Positions 25,853 to 35,180 of a DNA stretch of 40,399 bases are shown piece after piece. The stretch comes from Clostridium tepidiprofundi DSM 19306 (lineage in GTDB: Bacteria > Bacillota > Clostridia > Clostridiales > Clostridiaceae), in assembly GCF_001594005.1 (NCBI RefSeq), contig NZ_LTBA01000023.1:1-40399 (forward strand), written 5' to 3'. Position numbers and translations under genes: made by a program. The stretch's first letter is position 1; each line of letters begins with the position of its first letter. The notes under the pieces were generated by a model that saw nothing but the letters and a program-made list of their open reading frames with translations, made no database searches and was not told the DNA's origin.

Positions 25853-26059
25853 AAATAGAGTATTAGGTACTATGTTCAACATATTTTCATTATAATTATA
25901 TATTACTATTTTGTCTAATTGTATAACTTGTATATATATTATTTCTGTTATATAATTACTACGTTGGATTTTTTCAGAAAAACAATGTGATTATTTTTAA
26001 ATATTTTTAAAATATTTAAAAAATTATAGATAAATTACAACTTAAGAGGAGGACAAATC

Positions 26060-27487
26060 ATGAGTAATTCTACAAAAGCAAAAAAACTTAGTTTTTGGAC
26101 ACTTGTTTTACTAATTTTCGTTCCAACATTTGGATTTGGAAATATTACCACCAATGCTGTTGCTCTAGGCCCTGCATCAATTCCATCTTGGCTTATAGTA
26201 TCTGTTTTATTCTTTTTCCCACTATCTGGAATTATTGCCGAATTAGCTTCTGCAAATAATGATAAGGGCGGTGGCATTTATTCCTGGATTGAATGTGGAC
26301 TAGGAGAAAAATGGGCTTATATTGGAACTTGGTCATATTTCATCGCTAATTTATTTTATCTCCAAATGATATTTGTAAGAATTCCCGTTATGACATCATG
26401 GGCTATATTCGGTGAAAATCGCTTCGGTGACACACATACTGTGTTGTTATCTGTTATGGCAATTTTCTTAGTAGTAATTTTGACTTGGGCTGCAACAAAA
26501 GGAGTTAAAAACTTTTCACGCCTTAGTGATTTCGGTGGGAAATTCACAATTGTAGCTACAATTATATTTATAGTCTTCGCAATTATAGGTTACTTTATGG
26601 GTACTCCTTCAGCAACTGAATTCAGTAAATCTACTGTAATTCCAAAAGTAAATGCAGACTATTTATCTACCTTTGCTTGGTTGTTATTTTCTGTAGCAGG
26701 TGCTGAAGTAGCAGGGACATATATAAGCGATGTGGAAAATCCAAAAAAGAATTTTCCTAAAGGCGTTATTATGGCAACCCTTTTCATTGCAGTTGCATAC
26801 ATAATTGGTTCTGTCGCAGTTTGTTTAATCGCATCTCCTGATGTATTAACAAAAGCTGGATTAAAAAATGCAAATTATATCGTATATAAAATATTAGCAG
26901 AAAACTGGGGTTTAAATGGTAAAATCGCAGTACAAATATATTCAATAATATTAACTATTACTTCTGTAGCAGCTTATATTGTATGGGTGGAGTCTCCTAT
27001 AAGAGCTATGTTCTCTGAAGTTCCTAAAGGTACTTTCCCTGAATTCTTAACTAGAAAAAATGAAGATGGAACTTTAATCAACGCACTTTGGATTCAGTGT
27101 GCAATTGTTATAGTATTTATTATCGTTCCTATTTTAGGATTACATTCAGTAGAATCATTTTTCGTGCTTTTAGCTAATTTATCTTCTTTGTCCTTAGTGG
27201 TTCCTTATATCATTCTAGCTGCTGCCTATATGGCATATAGGCTAAAAGGAAACAAGCCACCTTTTGTTATGTTTAAATCAAAAGGTTCTGTAATGTTTAT
27301 TTCAATTTTGGTATTGATTTTAGGTATTGCAGGTTTCTTTGGAGCTGGTTTTGGAGATATAGCAAACGCAGAGAATTCAAGTGCTGCGGTAAAATCAATT
27401 ATTATGAATTATGGTGGTCCTGTAATTCTAATCTTGCTCGGTCTTGTAATTACACTACCTTCTAAACATAAAACTAAAAAGAATTAA
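26060..27487 (+). CDS. APC-family amino-acid permease or antiporter
   Basis: 475-residue transporter with about 12 membrane helices. The first helix FVPTFGFGNITTNAVALGPAS corresponds to the unwound substrate-binding helix of APC proteins, and 'GGGIYSWIECGLGEKWAYIG' plus 'ISDVENPKKNFPKG' are family landmarks. It is closest in style to GadC/YjeM-like glutamate or gamma-aminobutyrate antiporters, with a short C-terminus. The substrate cannot be told from sequence; an arginine/ornithine role is possible but arcD-like features are not evident. GAGGAGG ribosome binding site. Monocistronic with a strong terminator. Confidence 0.88.
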   Translation: MSNSTKAKKLSFWTLVLLIFVPTFGFGNITTNAVALGPASIPSWLIVSVLFFFPLSGIIAELASANNDKGGGIYSWIECGLGEKWAYIGTWSYFIANLFYLQMIFVRIPVMTSWAIFGENRFGDTHTVLLSVMAIFLVVILTWAATKGVKNFSRLSDFGGKFTIVATIIFIVFAIIGYFMGTPSATEFSKSTVIPKVNADYLSTFAWLLFSVAGAEVAGTYISDVENPKKNFPKGVIMATLFIAVAYIIGSVAVCLIASPDVLTKAGLKNANYIVYKILAENWGLNGKIAVQIYSIILTITSVAAYIVWVESPIRAMFSEVPKGTFPEFLTRKNEDGTLINALWIQCAIVIVFIIVPILGLHSVESFFVLLANLSSLSLVVPYIILAAAYMAYRLKGNKPPFVMFKSKGSVMFISILVLILGIAGFFGAGFGDIANAENSSAAVKSIIMNYGGPVILILLGLVITLPSKHKTKKN

Positions 27488-27495
27488 TCTTAGTT

Positions 27496-27549
27496 AAAAT
27501 TGTCATTTTCAAATCAAAATTATTCTTGAACTGAAAATGACAATTTTTT
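27496..27549 (+). terminator. Terminator after the permease gene
   Basis: Perfect 16-bp stem (27496-27511 with 27532-27547) ending in a run of six T. Confidence 0.9.
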
Positions 27550-27636
27550 CACCTTATAACTATCAAATTCTTAACAATTATTACTACAGAGCAAATTCAA
27601 AATATGGATATTTTTCTGTAGCATTTTATTTTTTTG

Positions 27637-27665
27637 TAAGGTTTAATTAAGGTTTAGTTTATAAT
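27637..27665 (+). promoter_or_regulatory. Response-regulator-type direct repeat and promoter of the ABC operon
   Basis: TAAGGTTTA occurs at 27637-27645 and again at 27648-27656, an 11-bp period typical of OmpR/PhoB-family dimers. A perfect TATAAT follows at 27660-27665 and there is no good -35, so the promoter looks activator-dependent. The response regulator encoded downstream is the obvious candidate. Confidence 0.55.
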
Positions 27666-27736
27666 AGTGTAAGTTTGATATTATATAATAATTTCATACT
27701 AAAAGTTCATACTAAAAATAAGGAGGAAAAACTCTA

Positions 27737-28474
27737 ATGATCATTTGGGAATTGAAAAAGATATTTAAATGTAAAATGGGATTAATTATATTATCATTAT
27801 TTGTTTTAAATTCCATTGCCATGAGTTTCTTTAAAAACTTTGAGCATAGAATAAATAGCCCTTTAATGTCAATAATAATGTTAATTATTATTCTTTTAAT
27901 ATCTTCAAACATATACACAAGCGAAAAAATATCTAACGTTGATAACATTATTCTTTCATCTAAAAATAAATTTAATGTATTATATTCAAAATTAACATTA
28001 GCTATAATTTTACCTGTTATCATATACGGATGTTATTTAGGAATTGAATTTTTAACTCAATTGTTTCAATGTGGTTTGCCTATAAATGAAGAAATAAAAT
28101 CTATTAATTTGCTTCTTAAAATTGGAACTATGACATTAGTATTCATAAGCATATCAGTATTTGCAAGTTTATTTTCATTTATATCATCAACTTCTTTATC
28201 ATCTATAAGTACAAGCTTGATATTTTTAAGTTTAGGTAAGATACTTACACTTGCTAAATTTTTACCCAATACATTGCTTAACATATTAAGTACTGTAAAT
28301 TACGTAGACCTAATATTCTATCCGAACCAGTTTATATATTTACTTTCCACAAATATCAATATATTCGGAAAAAATGTTGGATTTGTGTATGTATTTTATG
28401 GAATTTTAATATCAGTCTTATGTATTGGAATACTTTTATGCATAATCACATTTAAAAAATTATTAACAAGATAA
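27737..28474 (+). CDS. ABC transporter membrane protein (ABC-2 type)
   Basis: 245 residues with about six membrane segments and a short cytoplasmic N-terminus, MIIWELKKIFKCKMG, as in ABC-2/BcrB-like exporters. First gene of a run of ABC permease, ABC ATPase, ABC permease. AAGGAGG ribosome binding site. There is no catalytic motif, so the assignment rests on hydrophobic pattern and context. It probably pairs with the permease at 29387-30154 to form a heterodimeric channel driven by the ATPase. Substrate unknown; peptide antibiotics or lipids are plausible. Confidence 0.8.
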   Translation: MIIWELKKIFKCKMGLIILSLFVLNSIAMSFFKNFEHRINSPLMSIIMLIIILLISSNIYTSEKISNVDNIILSSKNKFNVLYSKLTLAIILPVIIYGCYLGIEFLTQLFQCGLPINEEIKSINLLLKIGTMTLVFISISVFASLFSFISSTSLSSISTSLIFLSLGKILTLAKFLPNTLLNILSTVNYVDLIFYPNQFIYLLSTNINIFGKNVGFVYVFYGILISVLCIGILLCIITFKKLLTR

Positions 28475-28495
28475 TATTGAGGAGGTTTTAAAGTT

Positions 28496-29383
28496 ATGAA
28501 TAAACTCGAAGTTAAAAATTTAACCAAAACATATGGTAATAAAAACGCAAATGACAATATATCACTTACTCTTGAAAATGGTGTCTATGGCCTTTTAGGT
28601 CCAAATGGTGCTGGTAAAACTACTTTTATGAAACAAATAACTACATTGATAACACCTACGCAAGGAGAAATTATATATAACAATAAAAATATCAATAAAA
28701 TAGAAAAAGAATATCGTTCTATAATAGGTTATCTTCCTCAAGAATTTGGCGTATATAAAAATTTTTCAGCAAAACAGTTTTTGCAATATATAGCTGCTCT
28801 AAAGGGATTAAAAGGTAAAGAAGCTATTATGAAAATAGATGAACTCTTAAATCTCGTAGGATTATACAATGTAAGAAACAAATCAGTTGGTAAATTTTCA
28901 GGGGGAATGAAAAGGAGAGTCGGAATAGCACAAGCTTTATTAAATGATCCTAAAATATTAGTACTTGATGAACCAACAGCAGGACTTGACCCTCAAGAAA
29001 GAGCAAGATTCAGAAATCTTATTTCACAAATATCTAAGGATAAAATAATAATATTATCAACCCATATTATTTCAGATATTGAGTCTATTGCAAAAGAAAC
29101 AATAATGATAAAAAACGGAAAAATTCTCATGAAGGGCAGTCATAAAGATATACTCTTAGGTATAGAAGGAAAGGTATATACTATTAAAACATATGACGAA
29201 GATGAAGTAATGTATATACAAAACAATTATAAAACTGTAAACATACAAAGAGGGACTGATGGAGTAGAAATACGAATTATAAGTAATATAATGCCACCAT
29301 TTGAATTTGTTCAAGCAGTCACTCCAAAATTTGAAGACGTATATATGTTTTATTTCGATTTGGAAAATACTAGGGAGGTGTAA
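28496..29383 (+). CDS. ABC transporter ATP-binding protein
   Basis: 295-residue ATPase: Walker A GPNGAGKT (35-42), Q-loop PQEFG (81-85), signature FSGGM (134-138), Walker B ILVLDEP (154-160), D-loop AGLDP and switch His190 (ILSTHI). The C-terminal extension (about 215-295) is the usual one of the BcrA/CcmA-like exporters for antibiotics or lipids. The gene overlaps no neighbour but is three bases from the following permease, so translation is coupled. GAGGAGG ribosome binding site. It energises the exporter whose membrane subunits flank it. Confidence 0.95.
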   Translation: MNKLEVKNLTKTYGNKNANDNISLTLENGVYGLLGPNGAGKTTFMKQITTLITPTQGEIIYNNKNINKIEKEYRSIIGYLPQEFGVYKNFSAKQFLQYIAALKGLKGKEAIMKIDELLNLVGLYNVRNKSVGKFSGGMKRRVGIAQALLNDPKILVLDEPTAGLDPQERARFRNLISQISKDKIIILSTHIISDIESIAKETIMIKNGKILMKGSHKDILLGIEGKVYTIKTYDEDEVMYIQNNYKTVNIQRGTDGVEIRIISNIMPPFEFVQAVTPKFEDVYMFYFDLENTREV

Positions 29384-29386
29384 TGC

Positions 29387-30154
29387 ATGATAACTCTTAT
29401 AAAATTAGAACTTAGAAAAATACTTTTTAAGAAGAGAATATTACTTGCTTTAACAGGCTCATTATTCTTAAGTTTTATTTCAATAAGGGCATTCTCACTA
29501 AAAGAAACTTATGCTGACATATTTAGTAAAAGCTATGGACTAGTACCATTGATGGGACTTATTATGTTTATGATGTTTTCAGGCTCGTACACAGCTGAAT
29601 ATAACTCAAATATGTCAGTATTAATTAAAACAACTAAAAATGGTAAAAAAGAAATCGTACTGGCTAAATCAATAGCTGCAGGATTAGGAGCTACCATAAC
29701 AAATCTTTTAATCTTTTTAACTGTATGTTTATCTGCTTTAACAAAATACAAATTTTCAGGATTAAATCTTCCCATTAAAAGTCTTTGGTATTTTGATAAA
29801 TGCACCTCAAATATAACAGTTATACAAATGATTTTTATTATGATTTTAACTATTACAATATGGTCATTTTTCTTTGCACAAATAGGCTTATTCTTATCAT
29901 CTATAAGTAATTCAGCAACAATACCCTTCATATTTGGAGGACTTATCATGGGTATACCCTATCTATTAGAAGGATTTTTAAAAGGTATTGGATTCGCCAA
30001 ATACTTAAGCTTTACCCCTCTTTGGGGAATGATGAGTTGTCAGCTTGTACGATACAAAACAACATCATTAACATTCATTATACTTACAATAATATTTTTA
30101 CTCGGAACAATACTACTACCTAGATTCACATTGAAAGCTTTTGTAAAAGAATAG
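29387..30154 (+). CDS. ABC transporter membrane protein
   Basis: 255 residues with about six membrane segments, starting MITLIKLELRKILFKKRILLAL, the amphipathic N-terminal helix typical of ABC-2 permeases. The longest soluble part (about 120-150) is an extracellular loop. It lies directly after the ATPase with GGGAGGTG overlapping its end. The stop codon TAG at 30152 runs straight into a family A repeat. Confidence 0.85.
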   Translation: MITLIKLELRKILFKKRILLALTGSLFLSFISIRAFSLKETYADIFSKSYGLVPLMGLIMFMMFSGSYTAEYNSNMSVLIKTTKNGKKEIVLAKSIAAGLGATITNLLIFLTVCLSALTKYKFSGLNLPIKSLWYFDKCTSNITVIQMIFIMILTITIWSFFFAQIGLFLSSISNSATIPFIFGGLIMGIPYLLEGFLKGIGFAKYLSFTPLWGMMSCQLVRYKTTSLTFIILTIIFLLGTILLPRFTLKAFVKE

Positions 30155-30269
30155 TGAACTCGTTTTGCTAAAGCAAAACATCAAGATTTCAGGTGGAGAC
30201 TCTACTCCACCTGAAGCAAAAGCTTCAATCTCTCACTTATAGAAGTGGGAGTATCGTAAAATCGATAAA
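30153..30269 (+). repeat. Three-hairpin repeat, family A, copy 4 (best copy)
   Basis: Three stems in order: GTTTTGCTAAAGCAAAAC, TTCAGGTGGAG/CTCCACCTGAA with a short loop, and TCTCACTTATAGAAGTGGGAG, then 'atcgtaaaatcgat'. It lies inside the presumed operon between the permease and the TlpA-like lipoprotein. Confidence 0.8.
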
Positions 30270-30299
30270 GAAAATTAAATTCTTAGAGGAGAAATAAAA

Positions 30300-31388
30300 A
30301 TGAAAAACAAATTCTTAACATTATTAATATTATTAACAATTTGCATATCAATTGTAGGTTGTAACAAATCAGAAAATAATAAAAAAATAACTCAAAACAA
30401 TCCTAAAAACACTAAAGAAACAGCCCATACACATTTTAAATTCGAAGAGTATGGATTAGAATATGATTTACCTAAAACATGGATCAAATATAAAGACAAA
30501 AAACAGTTAGATATTGACATATATGACAATACAGAAAGTAAAGAATATTTAATAGCTCAAATAAAATATGGATTCTTATCAGCTAAAGATATTAACAAGT
30601 TAATGAAACTAGGCAAAAACGCTAAAACACAGGAAGCTCAAATGAAATTTTTGCTTGAATATGAAAACAGTATTAAAAAAATATGCTCAATAGTAGTTTT
30701 TGATAAAAACAAAGAAAACATTAATCAAAGAGAAGAACTTTTTTCTAAATATGATAATCATGAACAATTAAAAACAAACGAAAATTTAGAATACTATATA
30801 TTGTATAACAAAAAATATGATTTAAGTGGATTATCTGAAAACGATAAAAAAGAATACAAAGAAATATGCGAAAGTATAAACGATTTAAAAAAATCTATAA
30901 AAATATCTAAACCAATAACTCAAAAAGAAAAGTTTGATAAATATAAAACTGTATCATTCAAAACCAAAACTACTGACGGGAAAGAAATTGATAGCAGCAT
31001 ATTTAAAAACTATAAACTCACTATGATAAATATGTGGGAAACTTCATGTGGTCCTTGCATCAAAGAACTTCCTGACATTCAAAAACTTTATGATGAAGTT
31101 AAAAAAGAAAATATAAATATAATCGGTATTGTTATGGATCTATATATAGATAAAGATAGTGAAAACCTAAAACTTGCGAAAAAAATACTTAACGAAAACG
31201 GTGTAAAATATACTAATATTATTCCTAACAAAGAATTAATTGATGGATTATTGAAAGATATTATTGGTGCTCCAACAACTATATTTGTAGACAACAAAGG
31301 AAATATAGTCGGACAAACTATAGTAGGTAGCCGCAGTAAAGAAAACTATTTAGAAGAAATAAATAAAATATTGAAAAATTTGAAGTAA
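30300..31388 (+). CDS. TlpA/ResA-like thioredoxin-fold lipoprotein
   Basis: 362 residues. Signal peptide with lipobox IVGC (lipidated Cys21), so it is attached to the outer face of the membrane. The N-terminal part (about 40-205) is an unrecognised helical/beta domain, perhaps a sensor or ligand-binding part. The C-terminal part (about 215-362) is a thioredoxin fold with active site Cys250-Gly-Pro-Cys253 in MINMWETSCGPC and cis-Pro in IGAPTTIFVD. Known relatives reduce or oxidise disulfides outside the cell, for example in cytochrome c or spore maturation. Lying between an ABC exporter and a two-component system it may maintain or sense thiols in exported peptides. GAGGAG ribosome binding site. 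Confidence 0.88.
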   Translation: MKNKFLTLLILLTICISIVGCNKSENNKKITQNNPKNTKETAHTHFKFEEYGLEYDLPKTWIKYKDKKQLDIDIYDNTESKEYLIAQIKYGFLSAKDINKLMKLGKNAKTQEAQMKFLLEYENSIKKICSIVVFDKNKENINQREELFSKYDNHEQLKTNENLEYYILYNKKYDLSGLSENDKKEYKEICESINDLKKSIKISKPITQKEKFDKYKTVSFKTKTTDGKEIDSSIFKNYKLTMINMWETSCGPCIKELPDIQKLYDEVKKENINIIGIVMDLYIDKDSENLKLAKKILNENGVKYTNIIPNKELIDGLLKDIIGAPTTIFVDNKGNIVGQTIVGSRSKENYLEEINKILKNLK

Positions 31389-31491
31389 CTAACTTATAAT
31401 TATTAATTCATAAAATTTATATTTAACTTTTAAAAAACAAAGCCTGAGAACTTTGTAAACGTAATTGCAAATTAAATAATGCACCAACATT

Positions 31492-31589
31492 GGGGCTGTC
31501 GCACTAAGAATAAATACTACAATATATTGTACTAATATAAAATTTGCAAAACAATATATTGTATGTAAATTCCTTAATGCGACAGCCCC
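31492..31589. mobile_element. 98-bp MITE with GGGGCTGTCGCA ends
   Basis: Terminal inverted repeats of 17 bases with one mismatch (GGGGCTGTCGCACTAAG against GGGGCTGTCGCATTAAG) and near-palindromic interior containing 'acaatatattgta' twice. It has no coding capacity. GGGGCTGTC-type ends are common in IS1182-family elements, so a non-autonomous derivative is inferred. It also makes a terminator-like hairpin between the lipoprotein and the response regulator genes. Confidence 0.65.
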
Positions 31590-31683
31590 TTTCATAATAT
31601 TATGAAAAAAAATCAAAAATAGTATATACTATAGTAAAAAAAGTTATCTTGATAGTGTAAATTATCTTTAGGAGGGGTTGTAA

Positions 31684-32394
31684 GTGGAAAATACAATAAA
31701 AGAAAAGAAAATATTAATTATTGATGATGAAAAAGATATATTAAATTTATTATCAACAGTACTCACTAAAGAAGGATTCAAAAAAATATATACAGCTGAA
31801 ACAGGAGAAGAAGGTTTAAAATTATTCAACTCTAAAAAGCCAGATATTATTCTTCTTGATATAATGCTCCCAGATAAAGAAGGATATGAAATTTGTAAAA
31901 AAATAAGAGAAACATCTATGATTCCAATTTTATTTTTATCAGCAAAATCAGAAGAAATGGATAAAATACTTGGATTTGCTCTTGGCGGAGATGATTATAT
32001 AACAAAGCCATTCAGTCCAAAAGAATTAGCTTATAGGATTAAAGCTCACTTGAGAAGAAATGAAATTCGTTTTACTGAAAATAAAGATTTATCATTTGGC
32101 CCTTTTGAAATAAATGAAGAAAAAATGGAAGTTAGGAAAAATGGTATACTACTCAATCTTAAACCTAAAGAATTAAAACTATTTTTATATATGGCAAAAC
32201 ACCCTAACCAAATTATCAATAAAGAACGAATTTGTAATGAAGTATGGGGTGAGGATTATATAGGTTTTGACAATACAATAATGGTTCACATAAGGAGACT
32301 TAGGGAGAAAATAGAAGATAATCCTTCCGAACCTAAATATATTGTAAACATAAAAGGTCTTGGATATAAATTATTAGTAAAGGATGAACAGTAA
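31684..32394 (+). CDS. OmpR/PhoB-family response regulator
   Basis: 236 residues. Receiver domain (about 7-120): acidic pair Asp14/Asp15, phosphorylation site Asp59 (ILLDIMLPD), switch Ser86, Lys108 (ITKPF). A winged-helix DNA-binding domain (about 140-232) includes LKPKELKLFLYMAKHPNQ and TIMVHIRRLREKIED. GTG start after AGGAGGGG. The stop overlaps the start of the histidine kinase gene by one base, so the two are coupled. A direct repeat with 11-bp period upstream of the ABC operon fits its type of binding site; it may also control its own operon, though I see no such site at 31620-31683. Confidence 0.95.
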   Translation: MENTIKEKKILIIDDEKDILNLLSTVLTKEGFKKIYTAETGEEGLKLFNSKKPDIILLDIMLPDKEGYEICKKIRETSMIPILFLSAKSEEMDKILGFALGGDDYITKPFSPKELAYRIKAHLRRNEIRFTENKDLSFGPFEINEEKMEVRKNGILLNLKPKELKLFLYMAKHPNQIINKERICNEVWGEDYIGFDNTIMVHIRRLREKIEDNPSEPKYIVNIKGLGYKLLVKDEQ

Positions 32395-33815
32395 TGAGAT
32401 GGAAGATAACATTAAGATTTGTAACTACTATAATTTTCGTAGTTATCATAGTAACCATTATAAATATAGTTGCTATTATGGGCATTTTTATAAATAACAC
32501 TATTCACACTAAAAATACTAACCCTATTTTAAAGGATATTGAACCTGAAAACTTTGTCAGAAATTTTAACAAATATATATTATCGAATGGTCAAAATATA
32601 TTTGTGAATAATGCTGGTAAAAAAGCCTTAAACTACGAAAATACGTGGATACAAATTTTAGATGAGGATGGAAAAGAAGTTTATGCTTATAAAAAGCCTA
32701 AAAATGTTCCATTAAAATATACACCTTTTCAAATTATTCATGGATATAAGTATAGAGGCGTACTAGGTAATATGTCAACTATATTCATTGGAGAAAAGTA
32801 TGTTAAAAATAAACAATATAGCTATATCATTGGCTTCCCTATGCAGAAAATCGAAAGACAAGTATTGGTTTTTAATATAGATAAAACTCGAGATTTTATG
32901 AAAAATACTATTATAATCGTACTTTTAATTGATTCAATAATTGCTCTATTTTTTGCATATTTATTTAGCAGAAAACTTACAAAACCTATAGGAAACATAA
33001 TTAATGGTGTGGTAAAATTAGGAAATGGAGATTACAACGTATATTATACCCCAAAGGGAGTTTATAGCGAAATTTATCATAATATCAATAATCTCTCAGA
33101 TATTCTTAAAAGCAATACAAAAGAACGCATGAAACTGGATAAAATGAGAGAAGAATGGATAGTAAATATATCTCATGACATAAAAACTCCTCTAGCTTCT
33201 ATTAAGGGCTATGCCGAAATTTTAAGTAATGATGATTATGAATTTTCTAAAGAAGAAATCAAATCGTATGCGAATATAATTCACAAAAAATCTGATTATA
33301 TAAAAGAACTTGTAGATGATTTAAATCTAGCTACAAAACTTAAAAATAAAGCTTCTATTCTCAGAAAAAAAGAAACCAATTTGGTTAGATTAACCAGAGA
33401 AACAATTATTGATATATTAAATGATTCTAAATTTAGCAATAGCAATATTAATTTTATATCCAAAGAAAATATTATTTTAAAAAAAGTGGATAACATCTTA
33501 CTAAAAAGAGCAATCAGTAATCTTTTGTACAATGCTCTTATTCATAACAATTCTTCTGTCAATATAGAAGTTGAAATAATTAAACAAGATAATAAAGTAC
33601 ATATATTTATAAAAGACAATGGTAAAGGAATAAAGCCAGAAGAACTCAAATATATTTTTGATAGATATTATAGAGGAACAAATACAAGTGGAAATCACAA
33701 AGGTTCTGGTCTTGGAATGGCTATAACTAGGGAAATAATAAAAGCTCACGGTGGTGATATAAAAATAAATAGCATATTAAGAAAAGGTACTGAAATAGAA
33801 ATCATCCTTCCTTAA
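32394..33815 (+). CDS. Sensor histidine kinase
   Basis: 473 residues with TM1 (about 8-35), an extracellular domain (about 36-170), TM2 (172-193) and a HAMP domain (194-245). The dimerisation H-box SHDIKTPLASIKGYAEIL carries His261. The catalytic domain has the N-box NLLYNALIHNN, G1 DNGKGI, F-box IFDRYYRG and G2 GSGLGMAI. The large extracellular domain distinguishes it from the short BceS-type kinases that sense through an ABC transporter. It signals to the response regulator encoded just upstream; with the ABC exporter and TlpA lipoprotein it probably forms an envelope-stress or peptide-resistance module. Confidence 0.95.
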   Translation: MRWKITLRFVTTIIFVVIIVTIINIVAIMGIFINNTIHTKNTNPILKDIEPENFVRNFNKYILSNGQNIFVNNAGKKALNYENTWIQILDEDGKEVYAYKKPKNVPLKYTPFQIIHGYKYRGVLGNMSTIFIGEKYVKNKQYSYIIGFPMQKIERQVLVFNIDKTRDFMKNTIIIVLLIDSIIALFFAYLFSRKLTKPIGNIINGVVKLGNGDYNVYYTPKGVYSEIYHNINNLSDILKSNTKERMKLDKMREEWIVNISHDIKTPLASIKGYAEILSNDDYEFSKEEIKSYANIIHKKSDYIKELVDDLNLATKLKNKASILRKKETNLVRLTRETIIDILNDSKFSNSNINFISKENIILKKVDNILLKRAISNLLYNALIHNNSSVNIEVEIIKQDNKVHIFIKDNGKGIKPEELKYIFDRYYRGTNTSGNHKGSGLGMAITREIIKAHGGDIKINSILRKGTEIEIILP

Positions 33816-33817
33816 TT

Positions 33818-33863
33818 AACAACTTTGGGAAAGAACAAAATCTAATTCTTTCCCCTAGTTGTT
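33818..33863. terminator. Bidirectional terminator between the kinase and helicase genes
   Basis: 18-base arms AACAACTTTGGGAAAGAA (33818-33835) and TTCTTTCCCCTAGTTGTT (33846-33863) pair with one or two mismatches. It lies between convergent genes and touches both stop regions. Confidence 0.85.
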
Positions 33864-34997
33864 TTAAGAAATAACTCCTTTGTAAATCTTCTTCCTATTA
33901 ATCTTGATTCCAAATTCTCTTTCATATCTTCTTAGTGTAGAAACTTCTTTATCCGTAACAATAGATATGCAAACTCCTTTTTCTCCAGCCCTACCTGTTC
34001 TTCCACTTCTATGAAGATACTCTTTTGAATCTTCAGGTAAATCCAAATTAACAATGTGTGTTACTCCTTTAATATCTAAACCTCTTGCTGCTAAATCAGA
34101 TGAAATAAGAACTTGTATTTTCCCACTTCTTATTCCCTGCATAGCTTTCTTTCTATCTTCTTTTGATGCATTACCAAACAAACCAAATGCCTTTATTTTA
34201 TGATATCGCAACTTAGAAGTTATAAGCTGAATTTGGTCATTTTTATTTATAAACACAATTACTCTCTTTGGATTTATCGAAGCAATCACTTTCCTCAAAA
34301 GTATTATTTTCTCACGTCTTTCACACGTTAAATATATGTGAAAAATATCTTCATTAACAGCACCCTTTTCTTCCACCTTTATTATTTCAGGATTGCTCAT
34401 TAATTCTTTAGCATGAACTAAAGTATCTTCATTTATGGTAGCAGAAAACACCATTAATTGACGCTCTTTCAATGTAGTTTTTATTACAGCTTTAACCTCT
34501 GAAATATTATTTTCATCCAAAAGCTTATCGGCTTCATCAAATACTATTGTTTTAACCGTATGAGCTTTTATTTTCCTCATTTTTATAAGCTCTAATATTC
34601 TTCCAGTTGAACCTACTATGATATGAGGTTTTTCTTTAAGCCTTTCAATTTGACGTTTTATACTAGCCTTACCAATAATCGCTGTTGAAGTAACTTCAAT
34701 ACCACTATCTTTATTTAATAATTTGATTTCATTTTGTATTTGCATAACAAGTTCATGCGTTGGTGCTAAAATAATCGCCTGTGTTTCTCGTTTTGAAATA
34801 TCTATTTTTTTAAATAAAGGAAGTAAATAAGCTAACGTTTTACCAGTTCCCGTTTGCGATTGTGCTACAATATCTTTATTTTCAATTGCTAAAGGTATTA
34901 CTTTAATCTGTATATCAGTCGGTACAGTTATTCTTTGTTTCCTTAAACCATCTATTAATTTTAAATCTAATCCTAAGTCTTCAAATGTTTTATCCAT
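33864..34997 (-). CDS. DEAD-box RNA helicase
   Basis: 377 residues: both RecA-like domains and no C-terminal RNA-binding extension. Q-motif PTDIQ (Gln30), Walker A SQTGTGKT (47-54), APTHELV, GSTGRIL, DEAD at 154-157, SAT at 185-187, and HRSGRTGRAG near residue 331. Such short enzymes unwind rRNA or mRNA structure, often under cold stress. CshA/DbpA-type subfunction cannot be told because the variable tail is absent. The ATG has a GGAGAA site upstream. It is convergent with the two-component system and shares a terminator with it. Confidence 0.93.
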   Translation of the reverse strand: MDKTFEDLGLDLKLIDGLRKQRITVPTDIQIKVIPLAIENKDIVAQSQTGTGKTLAYLLPLFKKIDISKRETQAIILAPTHELVMQIQNEIKLLNKDSGIEVTSTAIIGKASIKRQIERLKEKPHIIVGSTGRILELIKMRKIKAHTVKTIVFDEADKLLDENNISEVKAVIKTTLKERQLMVFSATINEDTLVHAKELMSNPEIIKVEEKGAVNEDIFHIYLTCERREKIILLRKVIASINPKRVIVFINKNDQIQLITSKLRYHKIKAFGLFGNASKEDRKKAMQGIRSGKIQVLISSDLAARGLDIKGVTHIVNLDLPEDSKEYLHRSGRTGRAGEKGVCISIVTDKEVSTLRRYEREFGIKINRKKIYKGVIS

Positions 34998-35180
34998 AAT
35001 AATTTAATATTCTCCTTTTAATGAACTTATAAACTCATATAAGTTTATACTTATAATTTGTTCGTGTCAAACAGTTTAAGAATTCAGAAAATTCGAAATA
35101 TATTTTTAAGTATTTTCAAATCATTTAAAGTTTCATTAGTGCTTTTATGTTTTTGAAAGAATTTTTCATTTTTACGTTTA

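Noticed and set aside
25856-26059. T-box or other riboswitch before the amino-acid permease
   Set aside because: I found no T-box core sequence and no terminator/antiterminator pair in the leader.
31389-31616. 75-codon minus-strand frame
   Set aside because: It is made mostly of the 98-bp MITE.
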